This document shows, piece after piece, positions 24,671-36,805 of a stretch of DNA of 64,000 nt (its first letter is position 1; each line of letters begins with the position of its first letter). The notes beneath the pieces are model-generated. The model saw nothing but the letters and a program-made list of their open reading frames with translations. It ran no database searches and was not told the origin of the DNA. The translations under genes and the position numbers were made by a program. Source of the DNA: Bryoerythrophyllum caledonicum (lineage: Eukaryota > Streptophyta > Bryopsida > Pottiales > Pottiaceae); contig OZ020516.1 of assembly GCA_963971425.1 (NCBI GenBank), positions 33,716,199-33,780,198 of the forward strand, in the 5' to 3' direction.

Positions 24671-26063
24671 CCCTTAAACGTCAGAAGGTGCCGCCAATGC
24701 CCACCGTATTTTGCATGTACAGTGTCGTATTTGAAACATGATAAGGTTCAAATATGAAATGACTCCTAAATGAAAGATGCTAGTTGAAGATTCTTCAATC
24801 CAAAGGTGTAAGTCTTGCAAAACTTAAATACGGTCCCGTATATACAATTCCCGATGGACGTTTAACCCTTGAACGTCAGTCGGAAACTGTATATATAGGA
24901 CCATATTATACTTTGTATAATGAATAAAATATATTTCCCTATGTAGAATTCACAAAATGTATTAACCCCTAAGATACCGTGACAATTTCACACCAAAAAC
25001 ACTTCAAAATTGTTGGATTCTAGTGCAATGAATGAAAAAACATGCAAGAACTTTTATTTCTGTTTTTGACCATAGGGCCTCAAATAAGACTTTTTAAGTA
25101 ACATACTCACAAAATTTTGTTAACTTTGACCGCACGGATCGAAAGATTATAGTATTTGAAGGCAAGCAAATGGGTTATTTTCTTCCGTGCGTTTAGTAGA
25201 TCAACAACTTTGACTTCACTTGGTGTCAAATTTTTGCACTACACAAGGTCTAAATCCATTACCATTGTGTGAAGCATGATGTAAGCCTTCCTCACACACC
25301 ATCTTTTAGAGGTAGAGGAGGGGTGTAGCATATTGAAAACAACTGTGCAAGGAGTGGGGGTTCAAATTTTGCCAATTCACGTTTTTATATTTTGTGAAAT
25401 TAATGTGTTTTAGATTGATAATTGGAAGGGTCAATAAAAAATATTTACACTACATCTTGTTGTGGGAGAAATAAAAAGTGAAAAATATGAAGATCTCTAA
25501 GTTTTATGTAGAAAAGAAGAAGTTTTTTGGTACCCCGCCCGACAATGTGTGAAAATGTTTGACTTGGGTTAATATGCTATTTTCCACTAAAGACAAGAAC
25601 TCTTTTTCGACAATATGAAGGGAAATAATATTACTTGCTGGTATTAAAAATCTCACATGCAATAAAGTGTCCTAGCAAAAGTTCTTGGAGGTGCCCAAGG
25701 TGCCCGCTCTCCCCATTTGAAATTCAAAACCCTCTAACTATAATTTCAACAAATGTCGGATTTAGAAGAAAAATATGTTCTCCCACTGAGGTCTTAGTTC
25801 TGCTCTTCTACAACGAAAAATTCAAAGTGAAATGTTGGAAATTGACACCATAGAAATCTGACTAAACTTTCAAAAAGCCCATTTCTGACACTTGATCCTT
25901 TAGGGGTTAAAATTTAGCTAGAGTGACGCCTTTGGATTGAAGAATCTTCAACTAACATCTTTCATTTGGGAGTGAGTCATTTCAATATCTGAACCTTATC
26001 ATGTTGAAATACGACACCGTACATGAAGAATACGGTGGGCATCTTCTGACGTTCAAGGGTTAA
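24667..26063. mobile_element. TTAA-bounded element with ~145-bp inverted ends
   Basis: The left end (24667-24812, starting TTAACCCTTAAACGTCAGAA) and the inverted right end (25921-26063, starting TTAACCCTTGAACGTCAGAA) match over about 145 bases. TTAA plus CCCTT termini are the hallmark of piggyBac-like elements. It has no transposase. A second element (24962-25910) is nested inside, and a further internal TTAACCCTTGAACGTCAG at 24862 may be another end, so the left half may itself be composite. It stops about 425 bases before the nucleoporin start codon. Confidence 0.75.
24962..25910 (+). mobile_element. Nested TTAA element of the dispersed family
   Basis: It starts TTAACCCCTAAGATACCG and ends CCTTTAGGGGTTAA, so both ends carry TTAA and CCCCTAA in inverted orientation. 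Removing it and one TTAA joins the flanks cleanly. Parts of the same family occur at 1-420, 5040-5212, 47886-48180 and 49421-49709. Confidence 0.75.
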
Positions 26064-26488
26064 ATGAAGTGCGTAGGGGACAGCTTCCATACTGTATTGT
26101 ACTTTACGACGAACGCGGGCCTGCGACTGCCAGGCAGGCGTCCACGCTGGAGGCGGGCGGCTGTCCACCTCGGTCATAGGCGCCGGACCCCGGAAACCGA
26201 GGCGCGGTGGCAGGATCGTCGCCGTCGTCGTCTGTCGTCGTCGTCGTCTCGGGCGAGGGGAGCTTCTTTGAAGCCAAACCCTAAGGCAGAAGAAGCGCAG
26301 AGCTCGTCGCTTCTCTTTCGCAGCTCGCGCGCGGGGAGGGAGGGAGGGAGGGAGGGAGGGAGCGCGGGGCGGAGGGAGCTGGAGTGGTCGGGATCATGCC
26401 CTGTGCATGCAGGGGGAGAAGAGACAGGCGCGGCCAGGAGTTTTTCTGACGGGACCTCGGGGCAGGGGACAGCGCGCTGCAGGTTTTG
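26064..26488 (+). promoter_or_regulatory. GC-rich promoter and 5' leader of the nucleoporin gene
   Basis: Base composition changes abruptly from AT-rich transposon DNA to GC-rich DNA just after 26063. The leader has a (GGGA)n tract at about 26334-26362. Both strands are open for long stretches because of GC content; these ORFs have no recognisable domain. Confidence 0.5.
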
Positions 26489-29400
26489 ATGGCGGGGATG
26501 GCGTACACGCCGGTGCAGAATGGAGAGAGGACGCCCTACGGCGGGGGCGGGGCCGGGAAGATGCGCTCGCGGCGGGCGCCGAAGCGGAATGGCACGCCTT
26601 ACGACCGGCCGGCGCAGGGCCGGCACGCATCGGCCGGGCCGCAGGCGGCTGCGCTGATTGGCGCGAACGGGGCCGCGGTGGATGGCGCGAAGCGGGATGG
26701 ATGGCTCGGGGCGAGGCTGCTCGGGACGGCCAGCAAGATTGTCACCTCCAGTGCTTCGTATCTCTATTCCTCCATTTTTAAGCGCCCGGCTGGTGGCGGA
26801 CCGTTGCTTCTGACTGATGTGGAGAAGCCTGCAGGTGAGGGTCTGGGTCAGGGAGTAGGTGAATTTTGTGGACAATGTGCTGGGACTGTAGTTTCTTGTG
26901 TTGAGATAGCGGTCAGATTTTCAGTGATACATTGTGTAGTCTGGGGATGTATTTGGTGGTGGTTGTCTCTTTGTTGAGAGTGTGGTAGGTAGGGTCGGTG
27001 TGTTGAGTCGTTCGAGGAGGTTTTCGACTGTCCGTCATGTTTTGACTTCCCGCTTAATTTCTGTTGTTTGCAGTGGATAATGTTGAAGGACAGGTGGATA
27101 TGCTGTCCCCATCGGCTGCTGAAGCTGTAAGCATTTTATCCTACCATATGTGGAAACCCGGACTCTCGAATCTTGTACATCTAATGTTAATGCACGGCAT
27201 ATTTGTCCTTGAGAACAGCAATTTTTTTTACTTCTGTCATCATCTGTTTGCTTGAGTTAGTACAAACCGATTGGGTGTGGGGAAGAGTCAGCATGGATTA
27301 TCGAGCATTGCTCATGGAGCTGTTTGATTTTTGTGCTGCGGGGTGCAGGAGTCTATGGAAGCTGGCAGTCAGCACGGCGAGGAAGAGAAGAGCGCGTCGG
27401 AGGTAGAGAGTTGGATGAAGAGGACTTTCCCAAGGTAAGGCGGCATTGTTTCCGTTAATACTGTCTTCTTCAAGGTGCCGCATTTAGATGTCCGCGCTCT
27501 AGTAACTATTTGGCCAACTATTCGTGCGATTTGCTTTCATGGTTTATTGAAACCTAGCTTGAATATCTAACCGTGTGAATTTCACGTCCGATTTATGCAT
27601 TATCCTACTAGCTCCAATGTGATTTTCCTTAGATTAAGATAATTCTCATTGATCTGACAGGGAAGAAGCTGACCGTTTGATTGCGAGCTTGAGATCATAT
27701 GTCAAGGAGAATGGCACTGCCGAAGAGCAAGCTGATAACGCAAACAAAGAGGAACAACGAAGAATTGCTCTTCCTAATCAGGTTCCGGCTCTTGAGTCCG
27801 CTCCAAGCAATGGGCAGCTTTCTGATGCACAGAGGTGGCGGGAAGAACGCACAAAAGCTCGGCAGGAGCAGAATTCTATCCTCTGGGCGGGTGGTCCTGC
27901 AAAAGAGAACGGCACTCCTACCGGGGCTGGACCTTCAGAGGTACAATTTGAGTAGCCCAGAACTTGTCTGGATAACGGTTCGTTTTACCTGTTTGGCTCT
28001 TGATATTGTTATTTGTGTGATTCATCTATGTACTCTATTCTCACAAACGCGTGTTCTCTTGCTTTTCTTCTAGACCGGAGAAATAGTGGCTGTTGATGTT
28101 GCCAGAGCTTACATGGGAGAGCGAGTTTCAAGGGTTGTTACACCTGCTCGGGTAACTCTTACTCGAGAGAAGGTTGGAACTCCACTGCGCCTCTCACCAT
28201 ACCAGCCCTCACCTTACTTACTGAGGAAGCAGCAAGGCACCAGCATTTCCACTCAGTATGAGTCTGCTAGTGTTGCTACTCCTTTCGGTATTCCCGCCCC
28301 AGTTGGTGTCCGCGGCCGAGATGGGGGTTTGGACGAGAATCTGCGAACTCCACCTCTTAGTCGCACAGTCGGGCGCCTTCTGCCGGCTTCCCGCACCAAT
28401 GTGCCCAGTTCAGCAATTGGATATCCGCTCCTTGGAGAGGTAGGAGTTTCTTTATCTGTTGGTCTACGTCTTTTTGTATTATTAAGTCTGTCGTTTAAAA
28501 GTTTGCTCATTACACAGCGGTTGTTCAGTAGCTTTGTTTCATTTATGTGCTCATTGCCTCTCATAGGACTACCACAACTGGTTGTTGAATGGATTATGCA
28601 GTCGACATCCAATGACCACATAGCGTGATATTTTTGCAGGGCTCTAAAAAGAGAGGGTCTGCAGCTCTAGAGGATGGTGGGTATTCTTCAGGTGGGCCTA
28701 TGCGGCAAAGGCCCAGGCCTTCCTTATATACACCAAGTCCTGCCAGTGGATACAAAAGAAGTAGAGGCCCGGGCATGTATCCTCCTCCCCCAAGGATATT
28801 ACAGACGCCTGTTGATGCCAAACAGAAGTCGATTTCTATGTGGAGCCGGAATGTTGATACCGAGGTGATAAACTTTAATCATACCTAAATTTTAATGAAG
28901 TACATGCGATAATTCCCAGCATTATTCAGTTGATGAGAAACTGTTTTGAAGGTCAAAGACTGCCTTTGATTTATGATCTACTCCCTGTCTTGGACTAGTG
29001 GTTAGTTCTATTCCCACTCCTTTTTTTGAAGGCATTGTTACTAATCAAATGCTTTCTGCTGCATCAGGAGAAAAATAATGTGATAAATGCTCAGCACGGG
29101 AAGGAGGACACAGGAGTTTCAGCTATGGGAGCAAATGCATCTGTGCCTGAACGTGCAAGTGCAACTGCTCGAAAGATCTTAGAAACTTTGGACATGATGA
29201 CTCCTTCTCCGAAAGAGAAATCTTTAGACACAGAATTGGCATTGGTCAGAGAGCGTCCACCTACGGAGCTGACAACGAGCATGATCAATGACAAGGCACG
29301 CCAGACTATGCAGGTATAGTGACTCTGGACTGATCCCTCTTCTTGTGAAGATTTTTTGTCTTTTTGCTGTGGTCACTGTTTCTTCAGGTGCTCATCTCAA

Positions 29401-32400
29401 ATTTATTATATTAATGTAGTATATTTTTCATATTATCTAATCTAGTTTGGTTGTTTTGTAGTCTTGGGATTTCCCAGGGCCTCAAGTCTCAGAAGAAGCT
29501 GGACCTTCTGGACGAGGTCGGAATCTTGAAAATGATCTGTCATCTGCAGCTGGATTCTTGTGGAAGGGAGCTGAACAAGGCACAAAATCCAGAGGTAAAG
29601 GAAAGGCGCCGGTTCCTACCCCATCACACACTTTTGAAGAGAAGAATGCAGGTATCATTGCTGGAATTCATTATGATTACTAGAAGTACTGTTGTAGGTT
29701 TTCTGCAAGTACTGTTGTAGGTTTTCTGCTGGTATGTGATGGGCTTAGTAGGTGCCAGGGAACATGATGTGTACAACAGTAGATTGATTAGTATTGATGG
29801 CTGCACGTTAATGGACTTTTGTTTGCAGATCACCCATCTTTCTCCTTTCAAGATACATCTAGAGTGAAGGTATCAGAGTCTAGTTTGGCTAATCCAAGTC
29901 CTGCTGTTGGAAGGAGCAAAGGGTTTCAAATCAATGCTGATGTTGATGTGAGTTAACTGTTGCTTGGCATTTTCACTGAAGACTTGTACTTAGTTTATGT
30001 GCTGTAGTCGTGTTCATTTCGAAAAAGATGTGCTGTAGTTTGCATTGCAGACGAATGGTTGTCAGTTACTCTGCGTTTTTCTGCATTTTGTTTTTTGCCT
30101 TCCTATGAAAGAATAATGGCCTTAGTTTAGCTCTTGTCATTGATATCTCTTTTATATTTTCTCACTGAGGAACTCAATTTTCTATTTAATGCAGGATTCT
30201 GATGAGGAGACTCGAGGTGCTAACCTTCTCACAACAAGTGTGACAAGTACGATTCCATTTACCGCAGGGAAAAGTGCTCCTTCTGGAGCTGGATTATTTG
30301 ATAACAATCCTCCCAGATCCTTGAATGTTACTGCACCTATGTTTGGCGCTCCAGTCACAGTGGAGTCGCAGCGAACTACGACAGAGATTACTTTGATCGA
30401 AGGGAAGTCTAACCTTGCTTCAGGAGGTTTTACGTTTCCGTCCTCCAATCCTTTTGGTAGTTCTTTAGAGCCCCCACCAACACCAAAGCCCTTTCCATCT
30501 CCATCCAATGCGGGGGCTGCTGCAAAGCCTAATGGATTGCCTTCTTACAAGTTCAACACAGGTCCGCAGATGTTTAAATTGCCAGTTACTGGAACAGGAG
30601 GTGGTGACAGCGCTCAGGTTGGGGAAATGAAGTCCAACCATCAGCTTGATAGTAAATATGACTTTCTACCAAGGTAAACTTCGATTGTGCTGGCAATCAT
30701 TTTGTGATAAGTGTCATTGTTGCGTCGATTGTTGTCCTTATAGTTGGCATGTGATCGAAGTTCTGAACATTTTGCTTTGAAATGCATTTTCTTGGCAGTG
30801 TTGTGTCTGTACCGGAGACATCTCAACCATTCTCAACAAATCCTGCTGAATCAACGAGAGGAGAAGATCCTTCCTTATTGAGTTTATCAGGTGCTGAAAT
30901 TCCTACTCCGCCTTCTATTTCAACAGCATTTACATCTTCGACGATATCACTGGCCAACTTCGGCGCTTCTGGTGCAGGAGCTAAGCCTGGTATGATGTGA
31001 AGTTGTATTAATTGCTTTTACTATGTGTTCTATGGTTACTATGATTAATCAAAATTATATGTTTTCTACTTTTTGCAATGTTGGGAACCTCGTCGATGAG
31101 GGCTCTTTTAGTAGTACGTCTGGTACAGGTAAATGTGGCGCTGTATTCAAATGTTTTTAATATTGCCGTCTTCAGTACAGGTGTTTTCTGTTTTAGGTGG
31201 TTCTTTCAATCGTTCAGTGATTCTAATGCGTTTGTGCAGTTTTTGCAGGTATATTTAATCAAACTACTAGCTTCACGGGAAGCTCATCAGCTCAATTGAT
31301 GACCTCAACTTCAAACGTTGATACAAGTATATTTAATTTCGGCAAAGCGCCATCTTCATCACCTGCTTCCGAATCTGCTATGTTAACTTCTGCATCTGCT
31401 GGTGCTGCTCCTAGTTTGTTTGGAAGTAGCACTGTGGCATCGTCAGCTGCAACTACAACGTCTCCTGTGTTTGGGTCCTCTGCTACTTTTGGGTCGAATA
31501 AGTCACCCTTTTCTTTTGGGGCAGCTGCCAGCTCCGCTCCCGCAGCACCTATCCAGACAACAGCCCCTTCAGCAACGCCAGATGATGGAAACAGGCCTCA
31601 GAAGCGAATGTTTGGTTCAGAGCAGACTCCCACTGATGATGCGTCCGGTATCGTCTCGCTCCAACTCCTGGGAGTTACAGTCGCCTTGTTTGTTTGAGCC
31701 GTATATTTTGAGTACTCTGCCCGTTCATTTGTTGGATCGCTTACGTGTACCCTTTTGTAATGCAGCGGCCCCTACTGTGAGTTTTGGATTGTCTGCTGCT
31801 GCAACTACATCTACCTCAGCACCTGCAGGAACTGGTTTCACCGTTCCTGCATTTGGTCAAGGCGCGAGCTCGTCAGCATCATCCAATTCGACATCCCTGT
31901 TTGGATTGAAGCCTACTTCCACAGATTCAACTCCTTCAACGTCGTCATCGCCTTCACCATCCTTAGGGACAGGTGCATTTGATAGCACAACTGCGTTTGG
32001 CTCATCCTCTCCATTTGGGAGCTCAACGTTTGGGTCTAGTAACGCAACACCATTATTTGGCGGAGCTTCTAGCACTCCGACATTTGGAGCTTCCAGCACT
32101 CCAGCTTTCGGAGGCTCTAGCACTCCAGCCTTTGGAGCGTCCAGCACCCCAGCTTTTGGAGCGTCTAGCACTCCAGCATTCGGAGCCTCTAGCACCCCAG
32201 CTTTCGGAGCTTCCAGTACGCCAGCATTCGGAGCTTCAAATACCCCAGCCTTTGGAGCTTCCAGCACACCAGCTTTCGGGGGTTCCAGCACCCCAGCATT
32301 TGGAGGTTCCAGCACCCCAGCATTCGGAGCTTCCAGCACTCCAGCATTCGGAGGTACCAGCACCCCAGCGTTTGGAGGTTCCAGCACCCCAGCATTCGGA

Positions 32401-33192
32401 GCTTCCAGCACCCCAGCATTTGGAGCTTCCAGTGCCCCAGCGTTTGGAGCCTCTGCTGCGACCAGTAAGGCTTTTGGAGGTTTTGGCACAGAAGCATCCC
32501 CACAGCCTTCACCATCTCCCTCTGGCTTTGCTGGTTTTGGGACTCCAACCACTCCAGCATCAGCTTCTTCCCCAACGACCTTCTCATTCGGGGCCAATGC
32601 AGGATCTGCCCCAACTTTCAATTTCGGAGCATCTAGTGCCGCGTCTCCAACCACCCCCACCGGCGTATTCGCTTTTGGTGCTTCCAGCGCCGCATCACCT
32701 GGAAGCCCTTTCAATTTCGGTGCGAAACCTGCTGCTGCTTCTCCACCCATGTTCGGCACAGCAAGCCCAGCGCCTGCGTTCGGATCGACTCCAAATGGCA
32801 GCGACATGGAGGACACCATGGCTGACGATGGGCAAATGATGTCTTCCTCACCCCCTCCCCAGCAGCAAACCTCCCTGTTCGGAGCCCCTCAAACCCCAGC
32901 AGGTACTTTTCAGTTCGGCAACCCCGCAACCCCAGCTGCTACTCCCTCGCCTGTTTTTGGAGGCTTTGGAAATACAGGTACCCCTGCGGGAGCAAATCCG
33001 TTTGCAGCAACGCCTCAGCAGGCCACCCCTGTTGCAAATCCTTTTGCAGCTTCCCCCCAGCAAGGGCAACCTCTCAACTTTGGCGGCGGCGGATTTGCGC
33101 TTGGATCCTCTGGGCAAGACCAAGGGGCTAAACCTGCTGCTGGCAGGAAATATATCAAAGCCAAGAGGGCTGGCAGCGTGAAAAGGAAGTAA
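26489..33192 (+). CDS. NUP136: FG-repeat nucleoporin, NUP1/NUP136-like
   Basis: This nuclear-basket nucleoporin would sit on the nuclear side of the pore and act in mRNA export and transport. Thirteen phase-consistent exons: 26489-26834, 27074-27126, 27349-27434, 27661-27940, 28074-28439, 28640-28864, 29068-29313, 29462-29651, 29829-29947, 30195-30673, 30799-30989, 31249-31647, 31766-33192; total 1468 residues, near the size of plant NUP136. Near residue 80 an amphipathic stretch ([20 protein letters not shown]) could bind membrane. The middle is Ser/Pro-rich and disordered, with short motifs such as [11 protein letters not shown]. The C-terminal third is packed with FG motifs, including 15 perfect-length copies of an 8-residue FGASSTPA repeat at 32083-32442. 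The end is basic ([16 protein letters not shown]), as in NUP1-type proteins. A minus-strand ORF under the repeats is an artefact. Confidence 0.88.
32083..32442 (+). repeat. 24-bp coding repeat in the nucleoporin
   Basis: Fifteen tandem units each encode FGASSTPA or FGGSSTPA with one or two variants ([24 protein letters not shown]). All keep eight codons. Phe-Gly is kept in every unit, which points to purifying selection on the FG dipeptide, the contact for transport receptors. Confidence 0.95.
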
Positions 33193-33696
33193 AATATCCA
33201 CTTGAGAGGGAGGGGGATGTCATGTTTCGGAAATCCTTAGGATACATTGTTGGCAGTCTAGCAGTCACCAGGGTGTAATTGCCGAAGTCGGAGAGAGAGA
33301 GATGTGAGCGTTTGTAGAGAAGAGTTTTAGAATTTGATACACTAAGGATCCGAGTACAGTCTTCTCTCTTTATATGGTACTTGTATAACTGTTATTCTTC
33401 TGTAAGCTTTACCCTTTTTTCTGGCTTTCAAAATATGGTTCTGAAGAGTACCGTAAGTCAATGTCATGATCTAGCTTCGAAAATCATTAAATATTTTGAG
33501 CGATTTATTTGTACTGTACATATGCAGTCCACATTTTTGTTGATTTGGTGTAACTTTTTTTGCTGTTTTGTTTTTCTTGGATAACTTGATGATTCTGAAT
33601 CAAATGGGACATTAGCCCAGAATATGCTAGAATTCAAAAACAGGTGGAAACAAGCGATTTCTATGGAAAAAAATGGGATGTGCCGAGGGGTGGAAC

Positions 33697-36002
33697 TCAG
33701 CGCTTCAGGAAACTGGCCATGGGCGCCACCACTTGGAACGCCAGGCGCACCAGGCGGACGGCGCGCATCACCACGAGCGCCATCGCGAACAGAAGCGCGA
33801 CTCGCACGATCAGAATCTCCCTCGCGCGCCACCGAACCAGTTGCTGCACCGACACCACGTGCGTGTTGGCCGCCTTCTGCCACGGCTGAATCCTGGGGAT
33901 GAACCTCGTCACCACTCTTAGAATGGCCCGCTGCAACTCCACTTGGAACCTGGAAAACCAACAATTTGTTCACACATGGCCTGGTTTGCTAGTTATTGGA
34001 ATCCGAGTCCACATGGCTTCCTGGTTTGATGATTATCACTGGATATGTTGATGGCCGAGTTTGATCGGACTCCAACTACACCAACGGTTGCTTGGTAAGA
34101 AGTGTCAACGTACATGTTGGTTTTGGAAACCTCAGAACAGAGCTGCGCCGCAGCCGCCATCTCCGGCATCCGCTCCTCCGAGAATCTACACAGAGCGCTA
34201 GCCACATCGTCTTCACTGCGCAGCAACGAATCCAAAACCAGACAATCCTCCAATGCCAACCCCGTCCCCAAGTGCGTCACATTCAGAAGCGAATGTGCCG
34301 CATCTCCCACCAAAACCTGCCACAATTCTCCACAAAATGGAGTTCAATATGTTGAGTCACCCAAAGTCTCGATACTATACCCCGCAGTTTAGATTTACAA
34401 TCAGAGTTGGTGGTGTCACAACTAAAATTCTTTGGTCTTTAAACTCATGTTAGAAGTAGTTTTAGCCGAAGGAGAGGCCACGAACCTTAGCCGCCTTATT
34501 TCTCTTTGAGCTGATGGAAAATGAGGAAAGAGGTCAAAACTCTTGGCAACTTTGCCTGAGAGACTTACCGTTTGCTTGTAGTTATATGAGGACGCCGTGA
34601 CGGTGCCTTGCACGCGCTCCGGAGCAGCAGCCAAGCGGGCACTCGCTTCCGCATCCGCGGAGAAATACTTTGACAACTGCCGTAAGATCGTCGGTCAATC
34701 CAGAGAAAAACCAAAGAAACAACGTCATCATGTGAATGCCTTACCTCGGGGAAAGCCTGCTGCATCTCGGCGGCGACATCTGCAGCGGTGGCGCCGCGGA
34801 TGCCCTGCAGCGTGAGCCCCATGGATCCGTCGCGGTTGGGCACGCCCCACATCAGCTTCCCGGGCCTGGCCACCACCAGCAAGCTCGGCCCGTGCGTGTT
34901 GCCCGACTCGTCCACTTGCTCGCCCGCCACATCCACCGGAACTCGGAGCCTACCTCAAACCAGAAACCAATCTATCATCAAACAAACACAAGAAACAATC
35001 CACATTCACGGGTTTCCAGAACCCTCACCTAATGTGCCGCCCAGCAGGCACAGATTGGAGAGACGACGTAAACGCGCCCACCTTCGCGTCCAATTCAGCC
35101 CTCGTCTTCGAATGCAGCCCATCCGCGCCCACCACCAGGTCCGCCCTCATCACAGTCTCGCCGTCCGCGCCGCGAAACTCAACCGCGGAGTCCTCCGGGT
35201 GCAGATTCTCCAGCGTCTGCTCGAAATGGTAGGCGATCCTCCCCGGGTGCTCGCGCATTCCGGAGGTGATGATCACTTCTGCGAGAAGAGGCTGCGGGAT
35301 GGCCAGCAGCTCGTAGCCGTACGCCTCGTACCGCGGCTTCAACCCGCCACCTGCGAGAAACCCAAGTGGATCCTTAAACCCTAGCAAGTGTGAGCCATAA
35401 ATCCTTAAACCCTAGGAAATGTGTGCGAGTGTGCGCGTGAGAGAGAGGTTGTGTGTGTGTGAGAGAGAGACAGAGAGGAGGAAAGAGATTTTCTCTGTGA
35501 GTGTGAGAATTTTCGTGTGTACGTGTGGGAGAGAGAACTTTTCAATATGTCTCTGCGTGAGATTTTCGATGTGTGTGTGTGTGTGGGAGAGCTGTTTACC
35601 TACGATGGCGGTGCGACCGGAGCACAGCACGCCCTCGCGCCACACGGCGTCCTTGAGCCCGACGGAGTCCAGGCACTGCGCGGCGCGCGCGCCCAGCATC
35701 ACGCTCCACCCGTCGCCGCCGCCGTCGAAGCGACCCGCGCGGAACGCCTTGCGCTCGAACACGTCCACCTTCCAGTCCTGCCGCGCCAGCAGCAGCGCCA
35801 GCAGCGCGCCCGCCGGCCCGGCGCCCACAATCACCGCACACTTCTTCTTCTCGCCGCCAACTCCCTCACATCGCACCACGCAATTCTTTCTCGTCGCAAT
35901 ACTCCAGCTATTATTCCCCTGAACTCGTCGCAATCCACGCAGCGACGGAACACCCCACCTCGCTGCGCCATATCCACAGGACGATGCACTAGAGCACTCC
36001 AT
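33697..36002 (-). CDS. FAD-dependent class A monooxygenase, plastid or membrane-bound
   Basis: The protein belongs to the kynurenine 3-monooxygenase / zeaxanthin epoxidase type of flavin monooxygenases, which use NADPH and O2 to hydroxylate a substrate; the substrate here is unknown. Exons: 36002-35600, 35350-35029, 34949-34745, 34676-34569, 34316-about 34082, and about 33941-33697, near 505 residues. The first ~50 residues look like a transit peptide. VIVGAGPAG (residues ~58-65) is the FAD Rossmann motif, VVGADGLHSKTR the DG motif and VLVGDAAHS the GD motif. The last exon encodes a basic amphipathic stretch and a hydrophobic helix (ILIVRVALLFAMALVVM), a possible membrane anchor. The last junction is uncertain: the in-phase pair I found uses a weak acceptor nine bases after a better-looking AG. 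The start is the ATG at 36002. It is divergent from the SR45-like gene. Confidence 0.82.
35419..35590. repeat. GT/GA-rich microsatellite in intron 1 of the monooxygenase gene
   Basis: Runs of GTGTGTGT and GAGAGAGA fill most of the first intron (35351-35599). Translation across it gives Ser/His/Thr-rich false ORFs. Confidence 0.85.
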
Positions 36003-36805
36003 TCCCCTAGTTCCGGAACCAAACCTGCAAATTCCCAACTCTCAATTCCATGCTCACAATCCCACACATTGACGAGACGAACAATTTTTGAGTTTTGTGA
36101 TCGTCGACTTCAAGAGTTTTCTTTCATCCATCCCAACTGCTCGATGAAGACGCTTCATGGCGCAGGGACGACGACGATGACGACGACGACGACGTACAAA
36201 CGCCCGAATTGCCACCAATTACATCTACAAAAGCGTTAGATGCTGGTGTAGAGTTGTACGTGAAGCGTAGATGTTAGGCCGACGACCTAACGATGAGGCT
36301 GCATTACGGATCAGCTTCATGAAACGTCTGATTGTTCTTCAACGTGTCTGCTTGATGGTTTGTGAGGTTCCGCTGTCAGTTTCTTCGTCTTCTTCCCCAG
36401 GTGGGTGAATTCTTTTATCATCGTTTGCTATCCTTTAAATTTTGTGTTTTCTCGTGTGGGTGACTCTCTTGGAAAATCAGTCTGTTAGAGAGTGGCAGTT
36501 GGTCGTTTGTGGAGTCTTGTGCGTTGCATTGTTTCTTGTTCCGGAGTTTTGCGGCGTTTGGTGAAGTTCACCGGTCTTTGAAGAGAAGGTCGTTACTGTA
36601 GATCGGTTTGGGCATACATGATCATGGAGTTGAGAAGCTGGAAAATGTAGGGTTTAAGCCTAGTTTGAGTTCATACAGTAATGTACTGATCAACATCAAG
36701 TTTTTTTTCTCAGGATGGTGTTTCTTTCCAGAGGTTCCGTTTGAGCAAATTGTTATTGCCTGATGTGCATTAGGTTCAGGTCAAGAAAAGAAGTGAGGTT
36801 TCAGG
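36003..36805. promoter_or_regulatory. Divergent intergenic promoter region
   Basis: About 800 bases separate the start codons of the monooxygenase (-) and SR45-like (+) genes, so both promoters lie here. A pyrimidine tract ending TTTTTTTTCTCAG at about 36715 and a GTGGGTG donor-like site at about 36401 suggest an intron in the 5' leader of the SR45-like gene. Confidence 0.45.

Noticed and set aside
26174..26875. 233-codon minus-strand ORF in the nucleoporin leader
   Set aside because: GC-rich low-complexity DNA open on both strands, overlapping the supported first exon; no domain.
31857..32819. 320-codon minus-strand ORF rich in PNAGVLEA
   Set aside because: It is the antisense shadow of the FG-repeat coding sequence.
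35517..36239. 240-codon plus-strand ORF over the monooxygenase first exon
   Set aside because: The minus strand carries the FAD-binding motif; the plus reading includes microsatellite translation.
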